A stretch of 5,514 nt of DNA, taken from Lachnospiraceae bacterium UBA7480. Its GTDB lineage: Bacteria; Bacillota; Clostridia; Lachnospirales; Lachnospiraceae. Below, piece by piece: positions 1 through 5,514 of the stretch. The notes below the pieces were generated by a model. The model saw nothing but the letters and a program-made list of their open reading frames with translations. It made no database searches and was not told where the DNA came from. The DNA lies in NCBI GenBank assembly GCA_002479655.1, contig DLOQ01000124.1:7787-13300 (forward strand). Reading direction: 5' to 3'. Each line of letters begins with the position of its first letter. The first letter of the stretch is position 1. A program made the translations under genes and the position numbers.

Positions 1-1620
1 CGCCGCTTCCGCCACACCTTCCGCTGCCCCAAACAAAAACATGGTAAGTCCTTCCTTTGCCGCCATCTCGCACACTCTCGGCAACATGTCTGCTCCCGGG
101 ATCTTCTCCTTGATTGGACATCCCAGGGATTCTGCGATCCACATAAGAGGAGTTCCATCCGTCAAGATCAGGTCGGCATCTTCATAGATCTTTCTAAATT
201 CCAGATCTTTTTCAATCTTTACCACATGATCCACATTGGGCGTTACCACATAATGTTTCCCTTCCGCGCATGCCAGTACGCCGATCTGACGAAGCGCCTC
301 TGCAAATGTTATATCATCCAGACAGATATTCATAAACTTGCGCCGTGCAATAACCGAATTCTTTTCTTCCATCCCGCGGTCTGTTATTTTCTTTTCCAAA
401 TTTCTGCTGGCAATGTATAACAGCGTCGCTGTCGCTACGATGCCGACCAAATCAAACACGACATCCTTCAAGTCACCATATCGTCCCGGAACAAATATCT
501 GAAAAAATTCATCTGCAACGGCAACAAGTGCGCTCAAAAAGCACATATAAAACATACGTATCTTACCGTTAAACCCATTTACCGTAACGGCAAAACCGAT
601 CATAAGCGACAGAAAAGCATATTCCCCCAAATGCGCCGCCATCCGAATCAGCGCATCCAGCGCTTCAAGTGCAGCCTGTTTTGATACGGTAATATATTCG
701 CTTTCCTCCGCCACCAGATGAACCAGCCCCACCGTCATTTTCCAGCTGGTGTCTCCTGACACCACGCCATTCTGTGACGACAGAATAAAAATAACAAGTA
801 TCGCTGCAAACGCGGGCGCCCAGCTTAATGTCCTAAAGATAAATTTTTTCCCTGTCAGCCATATGTAGCGCAGATTCATCCCAATATACCCTTTGGGGAG
901 CTGCCTGCATCGGCTGACAATATAACGAGGCCAATACAAAAAACCTTTTTTTCTTTCTTTCTGCGGTTTTTTTCTGGCACCGCAATAGACATTCAGTCCA
1001 TAGTCCACCCCTACCATAATGCCATCAAAAATCCCTCGATGCGCTGCCATCCACTCCTCCTGCATCGGCGACGGCATCGCCACCCATATGATATCCGCTC
1101 CGGAATCTTTGATATATTCCGATAAAATATCTTTTCCATCGTTCAACCTGTTATCAGAAATGCTATCTTCTTCAGAATATTCACATCCTCCGGCTATAAC
1201 AACATGTGGATATTCCACCTTCAATTTATCAGAAAGACAATCCAACATAAAATTGCCGTCTTCCGGACTTCCATAACCGGAATACCAAACAAAATAATGC
1301 CTGTATGCCGTCTTTCCCTCGCCTGCTGCCATCACACGTTCCAACAGATCCACCACGTCTATCCTTTCCGCTCTTGGATATCCCTGAAGATGCATCTCCG
1401 AAGATATCTGAAGGCTGTTGGGAAGCGTAAGAACTGCCTGATTGATCAACTGTCGATAACCATCATTTTTTTCCGCATACATCAGATCATCCACGCTGAC
1501 ATTACACACATACCTTCCCTTTTTTACCGGATCATCCCCAGTCAAAAAAGCCACTGCGTCCTCCACAGTGGCCACGGAGATCTCCGTATTCAGGATTTGG
1601 CATCTCAGATCATTTAACAT
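1..1620 (-). CDS. Three-part fusion: degenerate WecG/TagA/CpsF (GT26) domain + VanZ-like membrane domain + second GT26 glycosyltransferase domain (3' end missing)
   Basis: The frame is open without a stop for 540 codons and runs off the left edge. The start is the ATG at 1618-1620, since an in-frame stop lies two codons upstream at 1624-1626; the ribosome site (GAGAGA-like) is weak. Residues about 1-258 follow the GT26 fold including its C-terminal appendage, but the DG active-site pair is replaced by Asn68-Ser69. The GAPKQE motif has become SPMQEE (184-189) and the GFDF motif GLNV. Residues about 261-405 are VanZ-like: four hydrophobic helices (about 265-282, 323-348, 353-376, 386-405), FILSSQ (278-283), AHLGEY (329-334), and DEFFQIFVPGR (370-380) followed by D386, D390 and G393. 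Residues about 418-540 form a second GT26 domain with TPN (460-462), DG (488-489) and PGAD (508-511); roughly its last half is beyond the window. Inferred role: membrane-anchored transfer of a sugar to a polyprenyl-linked acceptor. The fold assignments are firm; the function of the assembly is unknown. Confidence 0.88.
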   Translation of the reverse strand, partial: MLNDLRCQILNTEISVATVEDAVAFLTGDDPVKKGRYVCNVSVDDLMYAEKNDGYRQLINQAVLTLPNSLQISSEMHLQGYPRAERIDVVDLLERVMAAGEGKTAYRHYFVWYSGYGSPEDGNFMLDCLSDKLKVEYPHVVIAGGCEYSEEDSISDNRLNDGKDILSEYIKDSGADIIWVAMPSPMQEEWMAAHRGIFDGIMVGVDYGLNVYCGARKKPQKERKKGFLYWPRYIVSRCRQLPKGYIGMNLRYIWLTGKKFIFRTLSWAPAFAAILVIFILSSQNGVVSGDTSWKMTVGLVHLVAEESEYITVSKQAALEALDALIRMAAHLGEYAFLSLMIGFAVTVNGFNGKIRMFYMCFLSALVAVADEFFQIFVPGRYGDLKDVVFDLVGIVATATLLYIASRNLEKKITDRGMEEKNSVIARRKFMNICLDDITFAEALRQIGVLACAEGKHYVVTPNVDHVVKIEKDLEFRKIYEDADLILTDGTPLMWIAESLGCPIKEKIPGADMLPRVCEMAAKEGLTMFLFGAAEGVAEAA

Positions 1621-1657
1621 GGCTCATTATTCTCTCGTGCTCATCATTCTCATGTAT

Positions 1658-2593
1658 TCATTGTATCGACTTAAAATATTCTATTGTTTTCAGCAACCCC
1701 TCCTCCAGAGGTACGGTAGGCTCCCAATCCAATTCTTTCTTGGCAAGATCAATAACAGGCTTGCGCTGCAGGGGATCATCCGAAGGAAGCGGCTGAAATA
1801 CCAGCTTTGAACTGCTGCCGGTAAGCTTTATAATCAGTTCTGCCAGCTGCCTGATGGTAAATTCTCCGGGATTCCCGATATTAACCGGGCCGGTAAACTC
1901 TGCCCGTGAATTCATCAGCCGGATCATCCCTTCAATCAAGTCATCTACATAACAGAAGCTCCTCGTCTGGCTTCCATCTCCATAGATCGTAATATCGTCC
2001 CCCTTAAGCGCCTGCACAATAAAATTAGATACCACGCGTCCGTCTGCAGGGTGCATCTTCGGTCCATAGGTATTAAAGATGCGCATCACCTTGATCTCCA
2101 CTCCATGCATACGGTGATAATCAAAAAACAAAGTCTCAACAACACGTTTTCCTTCATCATAACAGGAACGGATCCCGATGGGATTGACGCATCCCCGATA
2201 GCTCTCCGGCTGCGGATGTACCTCAGGATCACCATATACTTCCGAGGTAGATGCCTGCAGGATCCTCGCATGCACCCTTTTAGCAAGTCCAAGCATATTC
2301 ATAGCTCCCAGAACACTTGTTTTTGTCGTCTTGATCGGATTAAATTGATAATGGATCGGACTGGCGGGACACGCAAGATTATAGATCTGATCCACCTCCA
2401 AAACGATCGACTGAACAATATCGTGGCGGATAAATTCAAAATACTGATTGCCCAGCAGATGACGGATATTGTCTTTATTGCCGGTAAACAGGTTATCCAG
2501 ACAGATCACGTCATTGCCTTCCCTGATTAGTCGTTCACATAAGTGCGATCCTAAAAATCCGGCTCCTCCGGTTACTAAAATCCTTTTTCCCAT
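1658..2593 (-). CDS. uxs: UDP-glucuronate decarboxylase (UDP-xylose synthase), SDR family
   Basis: This 311-residue cytosolic enzyme would convert UDP-glucuronate to UDP-xylose and CO2 through a 4-keto intermediate, using bound NAD. It is an extended short-chain dehydrogenase: the NAD-binding GGAGFLGS lies at 9-16 and the adenosine-ribose Asp at 33. The UXS-typical stretch [12 protein letters not shown] is at 72-83, TSEVYGDP at 116-123, the catalytic YDEGK (Tyr145, Lys149) follows, and [10 protein letters not shown] is at 211-220. The ACPASP loop and the CYDEGKR context separate it from UDP-galactose epimerases and dTDP-glucose dehydratases. Length is normal for bacterial forms, which lack the membrane anchor of animal homologues. 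The ATG at 2591-2593 has an AGGAG site at 2603-2607, nine bases upstream. It lies 44 bases after the second family-2 glycosyltransferase and 37 bases before the fusion gene. It implies xylose, or a sugar derived from the 4-keto-pentose, in the glycan; the UDP-glucose dehydrogenase supplying its substrate is not in the window. Confidence 0.95.
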   Translation of the reverse strand: MGKRILVTGGAGFLGSHLCERLIREGNDVICLDNLFTGNKDNIRHLLGNQYFEFIRHDIVQSIVLEVDQIYNLACPASPIHYQFNPIKTTKTSVLGAMNMLGLAKRVHARILQASTSEVYGDPEVHPQPESYRGCVNPIGIRSCYDEGKRVVETLFFDYHRMHGVEIKVMRIFNTYGPKMHPADGRVVSNFIVQALKGDDITIYGDGSQTRSFCYVDDLIEGMIRLMNSRAEFTGPVNIGNPGEFTIRQLAELIIKLTGSSSKLVFQPLPSDDPLQRKPVIDLAKKELDWEPTVPLEEGLLKTIEYFKSIQ

Positions 2594-2637
2594 TCTTTGC
2601 TTCTCCTCTCATTTCAATAGTTCAATTTTTCCAATAA

Positions 2638-3510
2638 TTATTTTGCCAGCAGGATACGGATATACGGCGTGATGCTGTGATACCATGCAGGCAGCAATCC
2701 ATAGTTCTTTCTGATAAAATGATACCAGTCATGTTTCGGCAGTCCTTTCGGTCCCTCCTTCAGCGCAAGACGCTTCTTTCTCGGCAGGGAGACATCCTTC
2801 CATGTGCCTTCTATGTTGTTGCCGTCACATTCTCCGATGTGCGCGTCGCAGTTGACTATCTTCAGTCCCTTCTTTGTCGCCCTCATCCCATAATCAAAAT
2901 CACCCATACTGTGGATATAGACCGGATCAATCCTGCCTAACGCGCAAAAAGTCTCGGTCGTCATCAGGATGCAGTTGCAGTTAAATGTATCGCAGGCTGC
3001 CGGCTCCTTAGAAGGCTCAATCATCTGATATCTGGCAAAATGTTTTGATGTCATCTTGATACCGCCATAGCTCATCCTTCCGGCGCCATCCACCGTGGAA
3101 CCCACCACAATATCCGCGTCGGAACCCTCCAGCCGTCTTATCAGACGCACCAGGGCATCCGGATAAAAACAGACATCATCATTGACCAGCATCACATACT
3201 GATATGATCTTGGCTGCGCCAGCACATAGTCCATGCTGAGGTTCATCCCACCGCACCAGAACAACTGCCCGGTCCCCTGCAAAAGCCTGATCTGATATGG
3301 CAGGCGCTGCAGCGCTTCCGGTGTTCCATCCGTACTTTGGTCATCTGTCACGATAAACTCCAGCTCATAATCCCCATCCTGCGTCTCCTGCTGCATCCGT
3401 TCTTTTGCCGCAGCCAGAGAAGAGATACAAGCCGTTGTCTTTTCCTTCCTGTTATAACAGGTCAGCAGGACTGCAATATTCTGTTGTCCGATCTGCTTAT
3501 GCTGTTCCAC
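2638..3510 (-). CDS. Family 2 glycosyltransferase (GT-A fold, rhamnosyltransferase-like group)
   Basis: A cytosolic inverting glycosyltransferase that probably adds one sugar to the growing lipid-linked repeat unit; donor and acceptor cannot be read from sequence. Counting from the GTG chosen here (290 residues), the GT-A motifs are LTCYNR (16-21), VTDDQSTDGT (54-63), the region GTGQLFWCGGMN (79-90), the metal-binding NDD (110-112), FNCNCILM (176-183) and GDFDYGMRA (203-211), the last placed where family members carry the catalytic-base acid. No signal peptide or membrane helix is seen. The frame could open earlier, at GTG 3529-3531 or ATG 3526-3528. Those codons lie only a few bases after the previous stop and too close to the AAAAGG there. 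The GTG at 3508-3510 has AGGAG seven bases upstream and is preferred. The FWCGGMN block resembles a GT2 subgroup of surface-polysaccharide clusters with FW-x-x-GM; this is from memory. Confidence 0.9.
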   Translation of the reverse strand: MEQHKQIGQQNIAVLLTCYNRKEKTTACISSLAAAKERMQQETQDGDYELEFIVTDDQSTDGTPEALQRLPYQIRLLQGTGQLFWCGGMNLSMDYVLAQPRSYQYVMLVNDDVCFYPDALVRLIRRLEGSDADIVVGSTVDGAGRMSYGGIKMTSKHFARYQMIEPSKEPAACDTFNCNCILMTTETFCALGRIDPVYIHSMGDFDYGMRATKKGLKIVNCDAHIGECDGNNIEGTWKDVSLPRKKRLALKEGPKGLPKHDWYHFIRKNYGLLPAWYHSITPYIRILLAK

Positions 3511-3517
3511 TACCCAA

Positions 3518-3522
3518 CTCCT
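3518..3522 (-). promoter_or_regulatory. Ribosome binding site deciding a GTG start
   Basis: AGGAG on the minus strand lies seven bases before the GTG at 3508-3510. Its spacing is good, whereas the upstream GTG/ATG pair at 3526-3531 sits within two bases of the only other purine-rich stretch. It therefore supports the shorter protein. Confidence 0.65.
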
Positions 3523-3534
3523 GATCATCACCTT

Positions 3535-4353
3535 TTAAAAACTGCAGATACGTCTGCCACTCAAGTGAAATAATATCCGGCTGACAAGATCCACCCGTTT
3601 CTTTGCTGATAACTTTCCTGTCTTCTCCGCCTGTAGATACACCTTATAAACATGCCTGCACCAGAGGATATTGCATCTGCTTACATCCAGCTCTTTTTGT
3701 AGAAGATAGATCTCTTTCTTTCTTCCGGCATTATCCTGCCCCGTCTTATTATCCTCATACATCCGATAGACCGCATAAGCTTCATGCGTATAATATACTT
3801 TCTCCTCCGCAAACATCTCAATAAAGAACTTCCAATCAAATACATAATGATACTTCTCATCCAGAAGTTTATGATGATTGCACCAAAAAACGGAGGGCTG
3901 CATGATATAATACCATCTTTTGATCACCCATGCGCCGACATGACGGTCGGAAGCATTGTACTCCGTCAGCTCCTTTTCCTTATTGCAGTACCAGCCGTCC
4001 CCCACCAGCACGCCAACGTCCGGATCCTCGGCAAACTTCTCCGCAACCCGTTCCAGAACATGATCATCATAATAATAATCATCTGAATTTAACCAGCATA
4101 CGATATCCCCTGATGCTTTGCTTAATCCCTTGTTGATTGCCTGCGCCTGTCCATGGTCGCGCTCCCTGATATAGATGATCCTGGAATCTTTAGCGCAATA
4201 TTCCTCTACAATCTCCTGCGTCCCATCGTCAGAGCAGTTATCTATGATAAAATATTCTATCTCCCGATGGGTCTGATTGATCACAGATTCAATTGTATCC
4301 CTGATAAATTCCGCCTGATTCCAAGTAGGCGTGATCACTGTTATCTTATTCAC
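3535..4353 (-). CDS. Family 2 glycosyltransferase (WcaA-like GT-A fold)
   Basis: A 272-residue cytosolic glycosyltransferase expected to transfer a sugar from a nucleotide donor to the lipid-linked glycan. From the GTG start the motifs are ITPTWNQ (7-13), IDNCSDDGT (37-45), GQAQAINKGL (68-77), the metal-binding LNSDD (88-92), MQPSVFW (151-157), DWKFFIEMF (173-181) and YRMYEDNKT (196-204). The last three are typical of this GT2 group. About 70 C-terminal residues are polar and probably helical, without membrane segments. The frame extends upstream to an ATG at about 4476, but those extra residues have no glycosyltransferase character and lie wholly over the phosphatase gene. The GTG at 4351-4353 places the beta-strand KITVITPTWNQ at the very N-terminus, as in the family, and has GGAG seven bases upstream. 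It overlaps the phosphatase end by eight bases, which suggests translational coupling. The sugar is unknown. Confidence 0.9.
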   Translation of the reverse strand: MNKITVITPTWNQAEFIRDTIESVINQTHREIEYFIIDNCSDDGTQEIVEEYCAKDSRIIYIRERDHGQAQAINKGLSKASGDIVCWLNSDDYYYDDHVLERVAEKFAEDPDVGVLVGDGWYCNKEKELTEYNASDRHVGAWVIKRWYYIMQPSVFWCNHHKLLDEKYHYVFDWKFFIEMFAEEKVYYTHEAYAVYRMYEDNKTGQDNAGRKKEIYLLQKELDVSRCNILWCRHVYKVYLQAEKTGKLSAKKRVDLVSRILFHLSGRRICSF

Positions 4354-4846
4354 CTGACTGCTCCATATATGCCTGTAATTCTCTATACAATTCACGAATG
4401 ACTCCATGACCGCCCTTTGCCTTTGAGATCCAGTCGGCAATGGCAAGGATCTCTTCTTCCGCATCTGCAGGCGCACCCTTAACCCCTGCCGACATCATGG
4501 CATCATAATCATTCAGGTCATTGCCGATGAACATCACTTCCTCCATCGCATATCCCTTATTCCGGCAATATTCCATTAATATGCTCTTTTTGTCCGCAAC
4601 CCCATGAATGATATCTATTTTCAGTTTTTCCGCACGCCGTCTGACTACGGGATTGGTTTCCGTGGAAATGATCACCTGCTCAATAGACAGATCTTTGATC
4701 TGGGAAATCCCGTAACCATCCCCCCTGTGTACAACGACACTCTCCGTCCCGTCCTGACTCACGATAACACGGTTATCCGTCATCACTCCGTCAAAATCAT
4801 AAACAATGAGCTTTAATTTCTTCATCCGCTCTCTGATATCTGTCAT
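4346..4846 (-). CDS. KdsC-type HAD-superfamily phosphatase
   Basis: A 166-residue stand-alone phosphatase of the KdsC / NeuA-C-terminal-domain group, which removes phosphate from sugar-acid phosphates such as Kdo-8-phosphate or nonulosonate-9-phosphate. Motif I is DFDGVMTD (17-24), with nucleophile Asp17 and acid/base Asp19. Motif II is ISTE with Ser61-Thr62, motif III is ADKK with Lys86/Lys87, and motif IV is GNDLND (108-113). GGHGVIRE (145-152) corresponds to the GGxGAVRE tail typical of KdsC. There is no cap insertion, and length fits tetrameric KdsC-like enzymes. The ATG at 4844-4846 overlaps the stop of the upstream glycosyltransferase in an ATGA and has AAGGAG six bases upstream, so translation is probably coupled. 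Met8 is a possible later start with a weaker site. No Kdo or nonulosonate synthase or cytidylyltransferase is visible here, so the substrate is open. Confidence 0.92.
   Translation of the reverse strand: MTDIRERMKKLKLIVYDFDGVMTDNRVIVSQDGTESVVVHRGDGYGISQIKDLSIEQVIISTETNPVVRRRAEKLKIDIIHGVADKKSILMEYCRNKGYAMEEVMFIGNDLNDYDAMMSAGVKGAPADAEEEILAIADWISKAKGGHGVIRELYRELQAYMEQSGE
4361..4364 (-). promoter_or_regulatory. Ribosome binding site within the phosphatase gene
   Basis: GGAG on the minus strand lies seven bases before the GTG at 4351-4353, within the last codons of the phosphatase gene. It decides the glycosyltransferase start and removes a spurious 41-residue extension. Confidence 0.65.
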
Positions 4847-5514
4847 AAAATTCTCCTTATACTGCCTGATTTTCTTCTGCGTCTTTGATACTGCATCACC
4901 ATAGCAACAAACTTAAGATTCGTCACCACATACCGCCTCCATAACCTTCCCGGCTCCTGACAAAAACGATACAGCCATTCCAGATAATGCTTCTGCATCC
5001 ACTCCGGAGCTCGCTTCACCGTCCCCGCCTGAAAATCAAATCCGGCTCCGACACCGAGCATGACACCGCACAGCATATCCTTATGCGCCCTCATAAAATA
5101 CTCCTGCTTCGGGGCGCCGAGTCCAATCCAGATAAAATCCGCGCCGGAAGCATTGATTCTTTCTACCATCTCCCGATCTTCCTCATCTGTCAGCGGACGA
5201 TATGGCGGCGATTCCATCCCCACAATCTTTAACTCAGGATAATCCTTCGCCAGCCTCTTTCTCAGCGCTTCGATCGTCTTTTCACTACCGCCGTAAAAAT
5301 AATGCGATAATGTCCCATCCTTTGTTGCCTCCCAGATCCTGCCCATAAAATCCGGTCCCGCGATCTGTCTCGCCTGAGCATATCCCCTAAGTCTTAATAG
5401 CTTTGATAAGGGTCTCCCATCCGGCATGACATAGGACGCTTCCATCTGTACCTGATGAAATTCTCTGTCTTCATGCGCCAGGACCGTAGTATGCGCATTA
5501 GCAAAGCTGATATA
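4843..5514 (-). CDS. WecG/TagA/CpsF family (GT26) glycosyltransferase, 5' end missing
   Basis: The last 223 residues of a GT26 enzyme; the frame is open at the right edge and the first ATG in the window (5443-5445) is internal, because conserved motifs lie upstream of it. Relatives transfer ManNAc, ManNAcA or another hexose from UDP to undecaprenyl-diphosphate-linked sugars at the cytoplasmic membrane. Counting from 5514, the motifs are FANAHT (4-9, the TxN region), MPDGRP (30-35, with the presumed catalytic-base Asp32), AGPD (52-55), GAPKQE (133-138), GFDFQAGTVKRAPEWM (158-173) and LEWLYRF (178-184). The C-terminal appendage is Arg-rich and ends in a basic tail, consistent with membrane association as in TagA. 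All active-site motifs are canonical, in contrast to the degenerate copy in the 1-1620 gene. Only about 30-50 N-terminal residues should be missing. The donor sugar is not determinable. Confidence 0.93.
   Translation of the reverse strand, partial: YISFANAHTTVLAHEDREFHQVQMEASYVMPDGRPLSKLLRLRGYAQARQIAGPDFMGRIWEATKDGTLSHYFYGGSEKTIEALRKRLAKDYPELKIVGMESPPYRPLTDEEDREMVERINASGADFIWIGLGAPKQEYFMRAHKDMLCGVMLGVGAGFDFQAGTVKRAPEWMQKHYLEWLYRFCQEPGRLWRRYVVTNLKFVAMVMQYQRRRRKSGSIRRIL
4853..4858 (-). promoter_or_regulatory. Ribosome binding site of the phosphatase gene
   Basis: AAGGAG on the minus strand lies six bases before the ATG of the phosphatase, inside the last codons of the preceding glycosyltransferase gene. 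It supports the ATGA overlap start over the later Met8. Confidence 0.75.

Noticed and set aside
370..372. Internal ATG at Met417 as an independent start for the second GT26 domain
   Set aside because: There is no convincing Shine-Dalgarno site upstream and the frame is continuous with the VanZ domain, so a single fused product is simpler.
1627..1653. Eight-codon mini-ORF (MRMMSTRE) between the decarboxylase and the fusion gene
   Set aside because: It is too short and has no features of a leader peptide or attenuator; such frames are expected by chance.
226..2530. Plus-strand ORFs, including 226-420, 1204-1617 and 2051-2530
   Set aside because: They lie antisense to well-supported minus-strand genes, show no recognisable motifs, and are rich in His, Ile and Ser as expected of shadow frames.
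2594..2637. Possible promoter or terminator in the 44-base gap before the decarboxylase
   Set aside because: The gap is AT-rich, but I see no convincing -35/-10 pair and no stem-loop followed by a T run; only the AGGAG ribosome site is supported.
4061..4084. Run of ATC/ATA-like triplets resembling a microsatellite
   Set aside because: It encodes the DDYYYDDH stretch right after the LNSDD metal-binding motif of the GT2 enzyme; short runs of Tyr and Asp there are plausible coding sequence.
3603..4136. Plus-strand ORFs opposite the first GT2 gene
   Set aside because: They are antisense to conserved glycosyltransferase motifs and end in low-complexity Ile or His runs that mirror the GAT/TAT codons of the DxD loop.
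4354..4476. Upstream extension of the first GT2 gene
   Set aside because: It lies wholly within the phosphatase gene, has no family similarity, and a better-placed GTG with GGAG exists at 4351-4353.
5443..5445. ATG as start of the right-hand GT26 gene
   Set aside because: The same frame continues to the window edge and encodes the conserved FANAHT region upstream, so this Met is internal.

Overview
The window is a stretch of a surface-polysaccharide (capsule, exopolysaccharide or cell-wall glycan) cluster. Six genes lie head to tail on the minus strand and cover nearly every base. Codon use, moderate G+C content, AGGAG-type ribosome binding sites and a VanZ-type membrane domain suggest a Gram-positive Clostridia member, perhaps Lachnospiraceae. 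This is inference; no marker gene is present.

Layout in the direction of transcription (right to left): (1) the C-terminal part of a canonical WecG/TagA/CpsF (GT26) glycosyltransferase, open at the right edge; (2) a stand-alone KdsC-type HAD phosphatase; (3) a family-2 glycosyltransferase with a GTG start inside the end of the phosphatase gene; (4) a second, different family-2 glycosyltransferase; (5) a UDP-glucuronate decarboxylase (UDP-xylose synthase); (6) a long ORF open at the left edge. Spacing runs from overlaps of 4 and 8 bases to gaps of 24-44 bases. No promoter, terminator, RNA gene, mobile element or CRISPR array is visible, so this looks like the middle of one operon.

The genes fit a lipid-linked glycan pathway. 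The GT26 enzyme would add an early sugar to an undecaprenyl-diphosphate-linked acceptor, the two GT2 enzymes would extend it, and the decarboxylase would supply UDP-xylose. The HAD phosphatase suggests a phosphorylated sugar-acid intermediate made elsewhere.

The most unusual object is the last gene, positions 1-1620. It is one uninterrupted frame of at least 540 codons with three parts: an N-terminal GT26-like domain whose active-site residues are largely replaced, a four-helix VanZ-like membrane domain, and a second GT26 domain whose visible active-site motifs are intact. With the stand-alone GT26 gene at the other end, the fold occurs three times in 5.5 kb. This looks like a membrane-embedded pseudoenzyme-enzyme pair, an architecture I do not recognise as described.
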